Below, piece after piece: positions 47,001 through 59,352 of a stretch of 64,000 nucleotides of DNA (position 1 is the first letter of the stretch; each line of letters begins with the position of its first letter). The stretch covers positions 3,224,001-3,288,000 of the forward strand of contig OW051472.1 of assembly GCA_932521025.1 (NCBI GenBank). Direction: 5' to 3'. This stretch comes from Oscheius onirici. Lineage: Eukaryota; Nematoda; Chromadorea; Rhabditida; Rhabditidae. The position numbers and the translations under genes were made by a program. The notes beneath the pieces are model-generated. The model was not told the origin of the DNA. It saw only the letters and a program-made list of their open reading frames with translations, and searched no databases.

Positions 47001-48134
47001 AGTCTGTAAGTCTATTCAAACAGACCTTTGATGAGAACACCGTTTGCTCGAAAATTTTCATATACTGGAACAGTTATAGTCACTATGCCACAACGCGCAT
47101 CTGATCATGTATGATCTGTAATTTGAAATCTTGGTAACCACAGTCTTCTATATTTCCTTTGCTAGGGGACTTATTATACCGTACCAGTTTAAACTCCACC
47201 AAGCTAAATCAATGTTTCGCTTATTGGTAATCGTCCCCATTCCACCTCAGCTAAGTTCAAACTGAACCTTGGACCTGACCCTCCTTTGGGCTTTAGAAAA
47301 AAGCACAAAAACTGTCACGAGTGTTGATTGGAAGGACCTGTTTTTGAGAGACATCTAATCAAATAGAAAATGGGCATTTTCAACTCGTCTGCTTGACTCA
47401 GTCTCACTTTAGTTCTCATCCAGTCAACTGTATAAAATATCTGTTTTTGTATATTCCGGTATAGTCCTCATAGTTCGAGCGTGACAACTTGTTTTCGTTT
47501 TTCAAACGTTGCTACAGTCTCTCTCCTCCCGCCCAATTACTCCCAAAGAACTCTTAGTGGAGTGACCTTTTTCAAAAAGAGAGGAGTTCTGCCATGTACG
47601 TGTCTCGGCTGATTGGGCTCTTCATTTCTCTCTTTCATTTTCATCGGATTCTTGTCCCGATTTATTATTCCTGAATGGGAAAAACTCAGAGATCGGGACT
47701 GAAATTATACATGTACTTGTTTGGCTGAAAAGCTGAGCAGTTTCTGACCAATCACCTATTTACCGATCCTACGCAAAAATTAACTAATAAGGGGTCAAGA
47801 GTCAGGAAATGCGATCATTTCCTCCTCACATCTGGTAGTCTAATCGCGTTACTTTGAGATTGCGTGAGTGAAATTTTCCTCGTGGTGTTCAAAAGAACGT
47901 TAAGACAATTCAAAAGTTGTACCTGAGTCTAAGCCATAGCCTCTCGCTCAGATCTTTAAATTTTCTTCGTTGCAGAACCAATTGACAAATATGTGATTTC
48001 GTTGAAAATGGAGGAGTGTTGCTGTAATCCGCTTTTCGTAGCGATATCAGTTTGATCCGGGTTTTAGGCGTAAACATTGGATACTCAGTCAAAGATTAGC
48101 TAACTTAACGGGCCAGTACTGGTTATTTGGCTTG

Positions 48135-48182
48135 TTTACCATTCGTTAACGCTCTTTTGGAACGGCTTGAACTTATTCGAGC
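48135..48182. repeat. interspersed repeat family B copy
   Basis: ATTCGTTAACGCTCTTTTGG followed by AACGGCTTGAACTTATTCGA. Related copies lie at 2888-2920, 7871-7925 and, inverted, at 11441-11474. Confidence 0.6.
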
Positions 48183-50346
48183 TTGCAATGGTCTTAGCAT
48201 TAATCTATTTTGTTGTTATATCTAACTCCAATTTGCTAGCCTTGTAAAGCGTTTGCCTTTTGAAAAATATACATTTTAAAATTTTTCCGGTGATAAGTTT
48301 GACATGTGTTGCACACGCCTCTAGCCAAATTATAGGTAGAATCTCGAATTTCCCTATTTGAGAATCCTGGCACATTGTAGATGAATGGGTACGGTCCCAC
48401 ATTTGAATGGCTGCTTATTCTTGAACACCCCACCAGTCCAAGAATAGAAACTCTGTCCTTTCTTCGAAAAACGTCAATGTCTCCTACACAATTGGTCATT
48501 ATATCCACACACATCAGCCATTAGAATCCCTTCATTAGGTCGTGTTCTCGCCCTCGATTTAGCTCATCAAAAAGTCTCCCCCACTCTTCCCATATTTTCA
48601 CAGCCAACCAACCACAATCGCATTATCGGGAGCCGCTTGCGCCTGGTTCCAAAGAGAGAGAGAAAGAGCGAGTCAACTATCGCACCTGTGTCCTCATTCG
48701 ATTTTACAAAGAATGTTGCGATAATTTCTCGCCCTGCGTCCCAAGTAGTAGCATGTTTTCCGCCGCTCCTGATTCGCAGATTGCATGTTTTCCCAAAGTG
48801 TTCCGTTTCCGATTCTCTCACCCCTCATTTTACCGTACACACATGTGTTTTGAAGTTAATTCGTTTCCCGCCCAGCGTTAAATTCTTATTTTCTCGGCAT
48901 TTTCTCTTGGAGAGGACTTATTTCCTCAAAGTTTTAAGATTTAGAAAAACCATGTGTTCTTGATCGTGATCCAAAAACTACTCATAAGAGATTCGTTGTA
49001 AAAGTAAGTTCCTTTCCTCCCTCAATTACCACGAGTCAATTAAAGATCATTTCGGATGTACACGGTCATTTAAAAACCATCTCCTGCAGTTTGTCTCTCG
49101 TTCCACCCCCATCTCTCTTCTTGATCCTCCCGCCCTTGTAAAGACTGATTTATTGAGGGCCTCTCTCCTCTTTTTGAGTGGATACAATTAGGATTCCAAG
49201 TCTTTCCTTTTTGTTTACTTAGAAGAGAGAGGAGCGCATCAAACATTCTTCTAAAAATGGACTTGTGTTCCAATCAAGCAGACTCCAGAAAAAGACTCGT
49301 ACTCTCCTCTTCTTCCTTTTTTTCTCCGACTAACTTCGAGTTTGTAGCCAACCACAAAAACAATCTTTTGACCTCGTCAAAAAAGTTAATTATAATAAGG
49401 CAATTCTTGATCACTGGAGCAGATATTGTTTACCCGACTGCAACAGATAGGAAGGTATAATAAGCGGATATTGTTTTTCGTGTTCGTTCCAGTTTTTACA
49501 ATTGTTTGGATTTATTCCGTGGTCTCCTACGAATGATTGGCAGTTGTTCTTGAAGGGCGGGATGATTAAGAGATCAGACTGAATGTCTTGAATTCAATGA
49601 GGATCGTGACAAGAGCATGAGATTATATGTATTTGTCATTACACTACTTTATAGTCTGTCTAAGTTAAGAAGAAGCCAGGATCGTATCCCTGACATTAAA
49701 ATAGCTGAATAATCAATGTTTCGAAATTGAGTTGTTGAAAATCGGTTCCCACAATGAAAGTTTACAATGGATTCTTCTTTCTGCTAAACAAGCAATTATC
49801 GGAATTTTATCCCACTCACCCAGAAGATTACGGGATCAAACTGTCAGGTCCATGTTGTGAACTCCAGAAATCAAAAGTTCGTGTTTTTTTTCACTTGTTC
49901 AACCCGATATTCCGAACTCGTTAACTCTTCCCAACAGAGACTGTCTGTCCAAAAAATAGGGCTTTGGTCTCTCCTTTTTCTGACCTCTCTCCCAATAGCG
50001 ACTATAAGAGTAGCTTCCGGATTGTTTCGGTCGATTGGCTGCTCTCCTATTCACACGCTTCTCTGACGAAAACATCCATTTAAATTGTCCGACTTATTCA
50101 CTATTAGAGACTAAAAGATGTAGAAGGGTACTACTGACGCAATGGGTGGGCTTGCCGTTATTAGTCTTATTATCTCTCCGAGTACAAAATATATGGAAAG
50201 AGTGATTCCGATCTGTGGAACATTAAGCTCTTTCCCCATATGATTATTCTTCTAGTTAACACCATCCTCTACAATTTCCTCGATATTTCTCGAACATGAT
50301 TCCATGAAAAATCTCTTCTCGAAATAACCCACTCGTTCATTTCAGC

Positions 50347-53300
50347 ATGTCCAATGACTCGGAATGTCTCAATCTCAACGAAGAGCTCTGGTTTTTTCGG
50401 GGAGACTATACCACAAGGGTATGGCTATTCTGTTCAACTGCTCTAACAAAAACACTTTAGCCACCGACGATGACTATATTTGGACTCTTCTACGCCATGA
50501 TAATCGTCTGCGGAGTCATTGGAAACCTCTGCGTAATATTGGCAATTACGAGGAACAAGTGGGTTTTGTGGATTACTAACCAGAATTCTCTCGAAAAGTG
50601 AGAGAGTCCGTTTGCAAGACGTCAATCAAAGACATGTGTGGGAGATTCTTGGAAAATGACGAGATATTATGGGGCTTCCGGAACTAGCTGACGCTTGGAA
50701 GAGGATAGAGAGTATAGGTTTGATAGACGCTATGGGAGAGGCTGTTTTTACCAATCCTCTGAACCACAGTTTTGGTTTTTCTTGTGTATTTGGACCAGGC
50801 AGAGGGCCCTGTTTCTGTCCGGTTCAAAACTTTGAACCTCAGCCTTGAGTCTGGTACAGCTACAATGAAGCCCTGCCTCCACGGGTCTCCATATTGTTCA
50901 AAAACGGTGCGGATGGTAATCGAACTGGGAAACGATGTAGTCTAGAATAAGACTGAACTCCGACAAGTAACTGTTCAGGGCCGGGCAGACAAATCTCTTC
51001 TGAATTCACACAAACATTATGATATTGTCTGACTGTTTAAAGGACTGCCACAGTAAAAACAAGAGTTCAGTATATTAACCAAAGAACCCTTTCCAGAACA
51101 CTCCAAACAGTGCCGAACATGTTCATCTTGTCTTTGAGTTGTTCGGACATTGTTGTATGCTGTATCTCTGCCACAATCACTCCGATCACAGCCTTTCGAA
51201 AAGAATGGATTTTCGGAGCGGCTCTTTGTCGGATAGCTCCCTTCATAGCCGGCATCTCGTTGTGCTTCTCAACCTTCACATTGACAGCCATCTCAATTGA
51301 TCGGTACATGTTGATCCGCTTCCCGATGAAGAAGCCTTTGTCACATCTTCAGGCGATGATGGTCATCGGGGTTAGTTTTGTTTTATTCAAAGCAAAGAGT
51401 TTTTTCAGTTCATCTGCCTACTGGCCGCATCAATTTCCTCCCCCATCATGTTCAAACAGAAACTCGGTCCGTTTGCCAACTTTTGTGGGGAGTACTGTAC
51501 CGAAGACTGGAGTGGGAATGAGGGACAGAGACGAATGTACGGGACGGCTTTGGTCTGTGTCCAGCTGGTCGTTCCACTGATCATCATCTGCATCTCCTAC
51601 ACGGCTATTTCTCTAAGAATTGGACAGAGTATGATCCTGAAGGGAGCCAAGAAACAGAACAACGATAATTGGGAGGTAGGCGAGATTTTTTAGGCCTGTG
51701 GAAACAAAAAATTGCAGGTTCAGTTGACTGACCAGCAAAGAATGGCTGTCCGGAGAAAACAGCGCACCAACAGGATGTTGATCGGGATGGTCGTCGCCTT
51801 CTCATTGAGGTAAGAGACATGTACTCTCCCCCTACTGAACCAATTCCAGTTGGATCTGGTCCGTTTCTTTCAATGTTCTTCGCGACTACGATTACCTTCC
51901 GGAATGTGTCAAGGAGCAAGAGTATCTCTTCGGAATCGCCACTCATTGTGTTGCCATGACTTCTACCGTAACCCCCATTTTTTAGATCTTTAGAAAAGTG
52001 TATTGTCAGGTCTGGAATCCCCTCCTCTACGCCATGCTCAATCTCCAACTACGCGCTGCCTTTGTGGACTTGATGCCCGAATGTCTTCGCCAGTACTTTG
52101 GAATGACGCAGGAGAAGAGCTCTCCTCTTATTGGAGAGACGGCCTCGCGTCTCACGCACACAAAGTACGGTGCCAATGGATCGACTCAGACGCAGGTAAC
52201 GGGGAAGCTTTGTGTCGCACGTGACTTCTACCTCTTCTCTCTATATTTCTGAACACGAAGCACACCGGACCGAGAAAGAACGCGCCGGCTAAGGGACACC
52301 TAGAGTTAGACCCTTTTTTAGGATTGGAGAGTAACTGTCCATATGAGAATTTAGTTGTCCAGATAGTGAGTTTTTCAGTAGCTTTAAAAGTATGAATGAG
52401 TCAGCATCACACTGTTCAACCTGAACTTTAACTCATTACTTCTTGAATAAGTTAGTCTAGGATCAATGTTTTACATTATCATAGCTTTCTCAACCACTTT
52501 TCTTTAGTAAGAACCTCGAACACTCATACCGTCAAAGCTGTGGTTGAAACCCGCATTTGATTCAAAAATATGGAAGCAAATACGCTTTTTTCCGATCGAA
52601 GGCGACATTGCTCAGTTTTCCGATGTTCGGCAAAGCTGTAATTCCGCCTTTGCAAAGCATCTGAAAACTCGCAAACGCTGTCTTCGACCTGAAAAAGCTC
52701 GTCCGCAAATACCTACGGATTTTGGAAAGGATTACTACAGTAACTTCATTTTTAGATAGAAACCCCATAAAGGTTTCATTCCACTACTCACATAAACGTA
52801 ATCTGTTCCAGAATTTCCATTTTGACTTGACTCACCCCTGATTGCAGTGACTCTTCCGCTAGAATCCGAATATGCCCATAAAATAACCTTTTTAGACGTC
52901 CGATATGTCGATACTATCCTCGACGGTAAGTGAAACCCGGTAGAGATAACTCAGTGTTAGCCGTACGTTGAGTGTTCCTCCCGTTAGATTTCTTTCTCTT
53001 TTTCTGGTCTCTCTTGGTGTCCCGAGAGCCGTGGCATGTGAACAGGCATGTCATCCGAGAAAGAGCATGTCTCGATTTTATCTTCTCCTTCACACTTCAA
53101 ACGACGAGAAGTGGGCACGTGCACGCAAGTTGCTCCGTTACTTTTTTCATTCTTACTTCTATTGTTCGTTTCACTTCTGCGAAAGGGATGGAACAGTCAC
53201 GATCACTATTACCCAGTCTCAGGTACTTACTTGCTCACCTCCTTTTCTACATGATGCGAAACACAGCCGTTGACTCTTACTGACGGTACTGAAAGACAGG

Positions 53301-54143
53301 AACTCTTTGAAACATTACCAATAGGCTAGAACGAAGAGTATTCCTTTCGAAATACATGACAGAAACATACAGTAAGACAAAAAATAACGGGTAACTACGA
53401 GGTTTAGTAGGTTTGACTTTCCCTAGTTATGGTGGTACATTTTTGCCTTGTAAAAAAACTCGAAATAATTACTGTAATTGACACAAACTATGTAAGTAAA
53501 TAGAATATTGTAACTAGCTATATATTGTTACAGAAATCTTTGTAACTAACGAGTATTGGAAATTTTAGTCTTGGAGATTACTGGATAATGTCCGTGTATC
53601 ATCCACGCACCGCTACAAAAAAGCTCGCAATTCCTACGAGTTGACAAAACAGCCCAAAATAGTAACTGTTCCATCCACTTTCCCAAAAAAGTATACGTTC
53701 GATTCCTTCTCTCCGAAAATAAATCTCAACTCGATCCTCAGACCCTCCGGCCGGCTGCGATCACTGTTTCAACGCGACCAAACGGTGGCCCAGCAGTCTC
53801 AGCTGTTGTAGACGAGTCCTCTTTGGCTCCGTCCTCTCGTCCCATCAGTCGTGCCTCTTCTCGTCTCAGTCAACGCAGTAGTCGAAAAGTTTCAGCCATC
53901 AAAGTCTTCCTCCAGGTTCGTTTCCTTTATTCTGCTCTAAAAAGAAGGCTTTAGAACATTCAAAACGACGATGAGCAGCTGTTAATCGACACAGATTCGA
54001 ACAACTCCTCGGAATCGCAGCCTCCGCTTCTCGATACACCTCCCAGCTCGGAGGAACTTCGTCGGAAAAGTACCGCCGGCTGTGTTCGTGTCTCTCGCTC
54101 TCCCGAATACTTTTCCATGCTCGTCCGCAACAGTTCCTTCTAA
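50347..54143 (+). CDS. rhodopsin-class neuropeptide receptor, NPY/NPF-receptor-like
   Basis: Twelve exons (50347-50418, 50461-50558, 51097-51370, 51409-51675, 51718-51809, 51850-51967, 52010-52195, 52261-52365, 52896-52925, 53569-53661, 53742-53915, 53955-54143) total 1698 nt, 565 aa. Helix 1 has GVIGNLCVI; helix 2 follows KTLQTVPNMFILSLSCSDI; helix 3 ends SIDRYM (DRY motif); a WSG-rich second extracellular loop carries CGEYC; helix 7 has WNPLLYAML (NPxxY). The TVPNMFILSLSCSD and DRYMLIRFP stretches resemble NPY/NPF receptors, so it is probably a Gi/o-type plasma-membrane peptide receptor. The intracellular tail is unusually long (about 200 residues), Ser-rich, and uses a 30-nt exon. Start ATG sits one base after TTTTCAG, so upstream exons or trans-splicing are likely. 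ATTAAA at 54250-54255 is a probable poly(A) signal. Confidence 0.85.
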
Positions 54144-54249
54144 CTTTTCTTATCATCCATTCGTTATCACTTTGCACGGTTTTTGTCCATGTCCCTCTCA
54201 GACTACGGGTCTTCCACAATTTTGTACTACGTAATGTGATCTACAAGAG

Positions 54250-54255
54250 ATTAAA
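54250..54255 (+). terminator. probable poly(A) signal of the GPCR gene
   Basis: ATTAAA about 107 nt past the TAA stop; the convergent ECT2 gene ends 315 bp further on. Confidence 0.4.
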
Positions 54256-54569
54256 TTTATGGTGAACGAATCCACTTTCACATGTCGAAAGGCATGACAC
54301 TAGTGTGTGGAAAGAGGGAGAGTGGGGTCGTTAATAAGGTTAAGGCTTACACAAAGCGAGAAAATCAACACATATACTGCCCGAATTTCTATCAATATAA
54401 GCAACAAGAACAAGAGGGAGATTATAAATAGAGCGAGATACTCAATTTGTGAGATTCGAGAAAATTAGATCAGCAGTAGGAAAAGGTCATTTTGTACAGA
54501 GGAGAACTGGTAAAAGGAGATAGATACACACACGGGGTTAGAGACCGGGTAAAAAAGCTGGGCAACTTA
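54256..54569. other. short convergent intergenic spacer
   Basis: About 315 bp between the 3' ends of the GPCR and ECT2 genes; AT-rich, with no exon signal seen. Confidence 0.6.
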
Positions 54570-57500
54570 TCAATTCTCCTTGTTTTCTTCTGGAATGAAG
54601 GCAGGCGGACGTCGGTTCATGATGCTCGGTCGACGGAACAGCGTGTCCGTCAAGTTCAGGTTCGAGAATCGAGATCTAAATTAGGATTTTCAGTCAATTT
54701 GTATAATAAAAAACCTGAGTCCGCGTTTGGGCGTAATACAGCCAGTAGCGTCGAGTAAGTCCGGTGAGCTGTAGGCGTCGATTCGTGGATGAGGATCATA
54801 GGCTGGAGTGCACGGAGCTCGTCTCATCACCTCGTGTTCGTGTTGCGGCGAGGCTTCCACTGAAAATTGGGCTATTTGTTTCGCCAAAAAATAAAAATGA
54901 AGAAAACAAGAAAAACCAACTAATTTCGCGAAGATTGTTCCTGCTGGTCATCTTTGTCAGGCGACTGGCCACACTCATACTCGCACTGCTGATGGCTCTT
55001 CGGAGCATGTTTCCGCCTCGAGACATTGTCATGTTGAGCGTCATGTTCTGACTATTCTGAGCGGCTAACCTAAAATTGAACGATTTTTAAAACAGAAAAA
55101 TGAAAACCTTCTCAAGTACTTTTTCAGATAGCTGTCAATCTCCGAGATCTGTGACAGTTCGGCGAGAGGATAGGGTCCCGGCTGGCGAACGGATCGACCG
55201 AATTCCATCAGCACTTGTTGCTGGATGTGTTTGAACAGCTCGTTCATCTGTGCCCGATTGCATAGCGGATGAATTATCCACGTCAGATCTTGGCTAGTGT
55301 CCTCGCGAATCGTCAAGACCATGATCGGAGTAGCAGACTCGGGAGGATTGTAAAGCAGCGGACCGCCGTCCGAATCCGTGTCGCGCAGCTCGCGAATTTC
55401 TCGGATGAACTGTATCGGAATGTGCTTTATGTATTTCAACCTGCAATACGTTTATTTAGCAACGTCATGAACATTTTGTCGGTTATTCGACATTATTTTT
55501 AAAACGATTAAAAAGGACAAACTCACGGCTTTTTGTGAGTTTTTCTCAGCGTGGACATGGATGCCTGTTTTCGAAGACGACTCAGGGTGCCAGTCGGAGT
55601 TCTGGGCGGCATGAGACTATTCGGCGATGTGACTGTTGCAGTCGGCTCTCTCGTCTTGCAGACCACGATGACATCGTTGAAACAGAGGATTCGGACATCA
55701 GTCTTCGGCCATTTCGAAAAGTCGCCTGTTCCGATTATCGATATCGCGTCCATTTCGGCCATGAATTGCCGGCGAGAGCAGACGAGATGGTCCGGCACCT
55801 TGTCCATGTCTGTGAAACGGGCCAGATGAGCAATCTTCTTATCCGTATTGAAGCGGACGGTATTAGCGCGGCTAAATTGATGTTTTGCTGCTAAAATCAC
55901 GAAAAGCTCACTTCAAAACCTCCTGGATTGATATGACAGCATCACCAATCTTCTTGATCTGGTCCTGCTTCGTCAGACGTTTTTGCAGTTCCTTGAGAAG
56001 GAGAGTGACACTGGGAAGACGTTGTACGGGACGGATCAGCAAGTCGGTCAGTTTATTGCGGTTGAACTGTGGATCTGACTCCATTCCCTGCAAATCTATT
56101 CATTTGGGAGAAACTTTCAAGACTGCTGCAGAAGAGTTAGACTGTGGTCTCACAAAAAAGAATAACATTCTCTACATGAAATGTACAAGGTGACTAGACT
56201 GTTAGTATCGAGCACAACAAATTCTTGACACTGAGCATCGCCAAATACGCGTTGCCGGCGCAGTTTCTTAAATGGAAACAGAGCGCCCAATTTTCTCAGA
56301 GGGGGGGGGGGGGTATTAGAAAAGACAATTATTCAGGTTCATTCGATGACCGTTTATGGCGACGGATTAGCTTTTACTCTAGGCTGACCTCAATTTTGAA
56401 TGACAACTGAGCCAGTTTGACGCTACTGTACAGAATGAAGTAAGGAGATCAAGAACGGGAGCAAAGAATACAAAAGGAACGATGTTCTTTTTTTGGAACT
56501 GCTATTTTTTCAAGGGACTGCGAAAATACAGACATTGCAGACATGGTTGCCAGGGATTGCCTATAAAACTGACATGACTCAATCTGGCAGACGCGACTTG
56601 GCCAGCCAAATTAAAATATAGACTTCCAAAACATACTCGAATGAATGCGTGGAACTTCATGCTCTTCTGGTCGGCTGCTTCGAAAGCCGCCTTGCCGTTC
56701 TCGTAGCTGTTGATGTATGGTGGATATGAGGCCAACAGGCGTTTATTCTCCACGATCCAGATTTCGGCCAGTTCGTTGACCGTCTGCTTGTCGTTCAGAA
56801 TCCTCTCGTGCGAAACATTGCCCCGATTGGCCCAGCTGTCCACATGCCGCTGTACTTTTTCAAGAATGTCCGAGTGCACGCTTATAATTGGCTGTATCCG
56901 TCCGAAAATCATCTAAAAATCATTTTTCAGTCAACAAGACCAAAAGAACCTGTAGGTCCGCTTTGTTGATAATCTCCTCGCCATAATTGGCGACCCATTC
57001 AGTCTCAATCATGTTCTTGAACTTGAGAGCCAGATTGAGCGCATTCACATAGTTCTTCTCCGTCTCCAGCAGCTCCATGATGACCTGTTGTCGCTTATTG
57101 TAGCCGGCGGAGGGACTTTTCGGTGTAACGGGTGTGTTGGGTGTGTGAGCAGTCGGCGAGAGGACCTGTGTGTCGAGATCGTCGCTGGAGAAGTCGTCGG
57201 AGCCTTCTGAATGGGCAACTTTATGAAAGCATTCAAAACGGAGTTCGGTAGCATAAAATTATGGCAGAGATCGACAGTCCCATGGGGTTTTTACGAATAA
57301 ACCTTTATATTTTACAAATAATGTGGTACATGGGACTGTCGTTGACTAAATGGAACGAACAAACGCACTGCTTCTCTCGCAGTCGGCCAAACTGTCCTTC
57401 GAATGGGTTCTTGTGTGTTGGCTGGTGCTGACATCGCAGAGATTTGGGAATTCAAGTAAGGCATAGTCACCCTCGGCCAGACAACGATTCAGGTTTATCG

Positions 57501-58667
57501 ACTGCCAGAGCCACTAAATTCGACAATATTCGGAAGAAAAGAAAGACAAAACTGACGTTGTCCGTAACAGCAATCTGGTGCTCTCCGAGTTTCAGATCTC
57601 TTAGCTGTTCTGTGGCCTTTGGCATGCACACGACATGAGTGGCTCTCTCGCATTTGTGCAGCACGACTCCACCGTTGTTCTCGACACTCTTGGCCATATC
57701 CTCGACTTCGGACTGTGCGAATCCGATAAAGGCGATCTGCAGACCTTGGAAGACGTACATAGCGTAGTATTCTAGCTGAAAATATAAATAAATCTTTGAT
57801 TTCGAGGGAAAAGAGCATACCATGCGAGGCTCGAGAACGTTGAAGTCGCCCTGAAAGCGCTTCTGCCAGCACTTGTCTATCCACTCCGGCCGCAGCGTTG
57901 GGATGTTAAGGAATGCGGCCTTGCGTTGATCTTTGGTGAGTTTGGTTCCGACGTAGATGGTCGGCTTCTGGTGTGATTGCGGCTGTCTCAGTCCTTCCGT
58001 GATGCCCTTCTTGACTCGGCCGCCCATGAACTGAACAAATCGGGCATAGCGTTTCTTCTCGCTCAGGTCGCTGGCTATGACGACCATGACCGTGGCCATT
58101 TGGACGCTGAACAGCGGACGTCTTGGCTTCGGATTGTAGAGATCTCCCTAAATTGTGAAAGTTACGATAAAAGGAGAAAGACGAACCGATTGCAGATTGA
58201 GGCGACTTTGAATGTAGAGGGGGCCGACGAGACGAAGACCGCGTTCCGGTGGCCGGGAATCATTTTCGGCTAACAGACCGTCGAAAGCTTCGCCTGTGAA
58301 ATCTTTGAAGAAGAAGACGAGACGCGTATCGTCTGCATGCTCTAGGCCCGTCGGACTGTATAGAATTTCGACTTGTGGCCATCTCTCCTGAAAATGACCC
58401 GTAAAAATGTGAAAAGAAAAAGTTTGAGACCAGAGCTAGACTACGGATTTTGCTGAATTCGTGGAAGTCTTCAGCACGACTTTCTTATAATCATCAGCAT
58501 ACACAAAAAAAGATTGAACCAACCTGAATTCGTTCTATTAAATCACGAGTGTCCGGGTCATTTTGGAGATTTCCGACAAAGCACAGGCGCTGTATGTGTG
58601 ATCGACTGTGGACTGGAGACTTGCCCGTACTGGGCGACAGCAGAAGATCTGGGCCGGCTAGTTTCAT
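54570..58667 (-). CDS. ECT2: ECT2/Pebble Rho guanine-nucleotide exchange factor
   Basis: Thirteen exons (58667-58524, 58387-58187, 58147-57821, 57775-57557, 57513-57369, 57206-56950, 56912-56637, 56087-55912, 55871-55527, 55440-55108, 55069-54921, 54859-54715, 54675-54570) total 2823 nt, 940 aa. Three BRCT-type units come first (about 1-115, 116-225, 225-320; RLCFVGNL at the start, WLWQSINLNRCLAEGDY ending the last). The DH domain follows (about 385-600: QQVIMELLETEKNYV, then LTDLLIRPVQRLPSVTLLLK), then PH (about 605-800) and a basic tail. The family activates RhoA at the midzone to drive cytokinesis, with the BRCTs binding phosphorylated centralspindlin. The LIRPVQRLPSV motif matches vertebrate ECT2 exactly. 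The exact donor of exon 5 is uncertain (57369 or nearby). TTTTTCAG lies six nt before the ATG. Confidence 0.93.
56302..56313 (+). repeat. G-run in ECT2 intron
   Basis: About 12 consecutive G on the plus strand (C on the transcribed sense) inside the 549-nt intron 56088-56636. Confidence 0.6.
57272..57341. repeat. short inverted repeat in ECT2 intron
   Basis: CGACAGTCCCATG at 57272-57284 and its perfect reverse complement CATGGGACTGTCG at 57329-57341 flank an AT-rich core of 44 nt, inside the intron 57207-57368. The form is like a tiny MITE or a stem-loop. Confidence 0.7.
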
Positions 58668-59352
58668 ATGCTACTGAAAAACAATTGTTGTAGGAAGCTT
58701 TTAAACAAAAATGAGGACTATGAAGGAACTCAACAGCATGTAATCATCAATTCTTCAATATTTTCCTCGCGAAACCACCCAATTGCTGGAAAACTTTTTG
58801 CAAACTGATAACATTTATCAAAAACGGAGATTTGGGAGCTGATAAAGCAGCAAATAGGGACAAGTTTAAACCAAAGACATTCGCGGCTGTCAGCGGCGTG
58901 CAAGAAGAGCGTTCTCGTTGGAAAAAAAATCTCGGGTGAGTTCTTTTGCCTTTTCTTCAGTTTTTTCGAGCTAAAACATATTTCAAGCTATAGAGAATCT
59001 TCATCCTTACGTGAAAATCGATAAACACAGTAGGAGAGGTATAAAAATGGGAAAGTCCAGTGTTTTCACAGCGCGGCGTTTAGCAGTACTTGGCCAATAG
59101 CCAAAGCCGTTTCAAAGGAACACTACATCGACCAATTTTTAATTTTTCTCGAAATTTTGTGAAAAAGAAAGTCCCTTGAACAAAAAGAGCAGGACATAAA
59201 CGGAAAAACAACGACGAGCCTATTCCCAAATCCCAGAATCGTTCTTGAACCTTCTTTATTACTGTACATTTCGCCCGCTTATTCAAATCAATGGAAATTC
59301 TAGATCTTTTGTCAAAATTGCGCCTGTCATCTACACACCGCCTCCAGGCAAC
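58668..59352. promoter_or_regulatory. head-to-head promoter region of ECT2 and UTX
   Basis: About 685 bp separates the two divergent start codons. An ATG at 59291 opens a short frame that overlaps the UTX start in another frame and ends in TGA at the first intron, so it could act as an upstream ORF. Confidence 0.5.

Larger units (their letters stand above)
33446..50346. other. 17-kb gene-poor, pyrimidine-rich region
   Basis: No multi-exon gene can be assembled. Open frames are below 150 codons and lack domains. The plus strand is visibly rich in C and T over long stretches (34.4-34.7, 38.6-38.9, 39.5-40.6 and 48.5-49.3 kb), as is the long UTX intron on the same strand. The region may be 5' intronic sequence of the plus-strand GPCR gene plus intergenic DNA. 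It contains repeat copies and three isolated exon-like segments listed separately. Confidence 0.5.
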
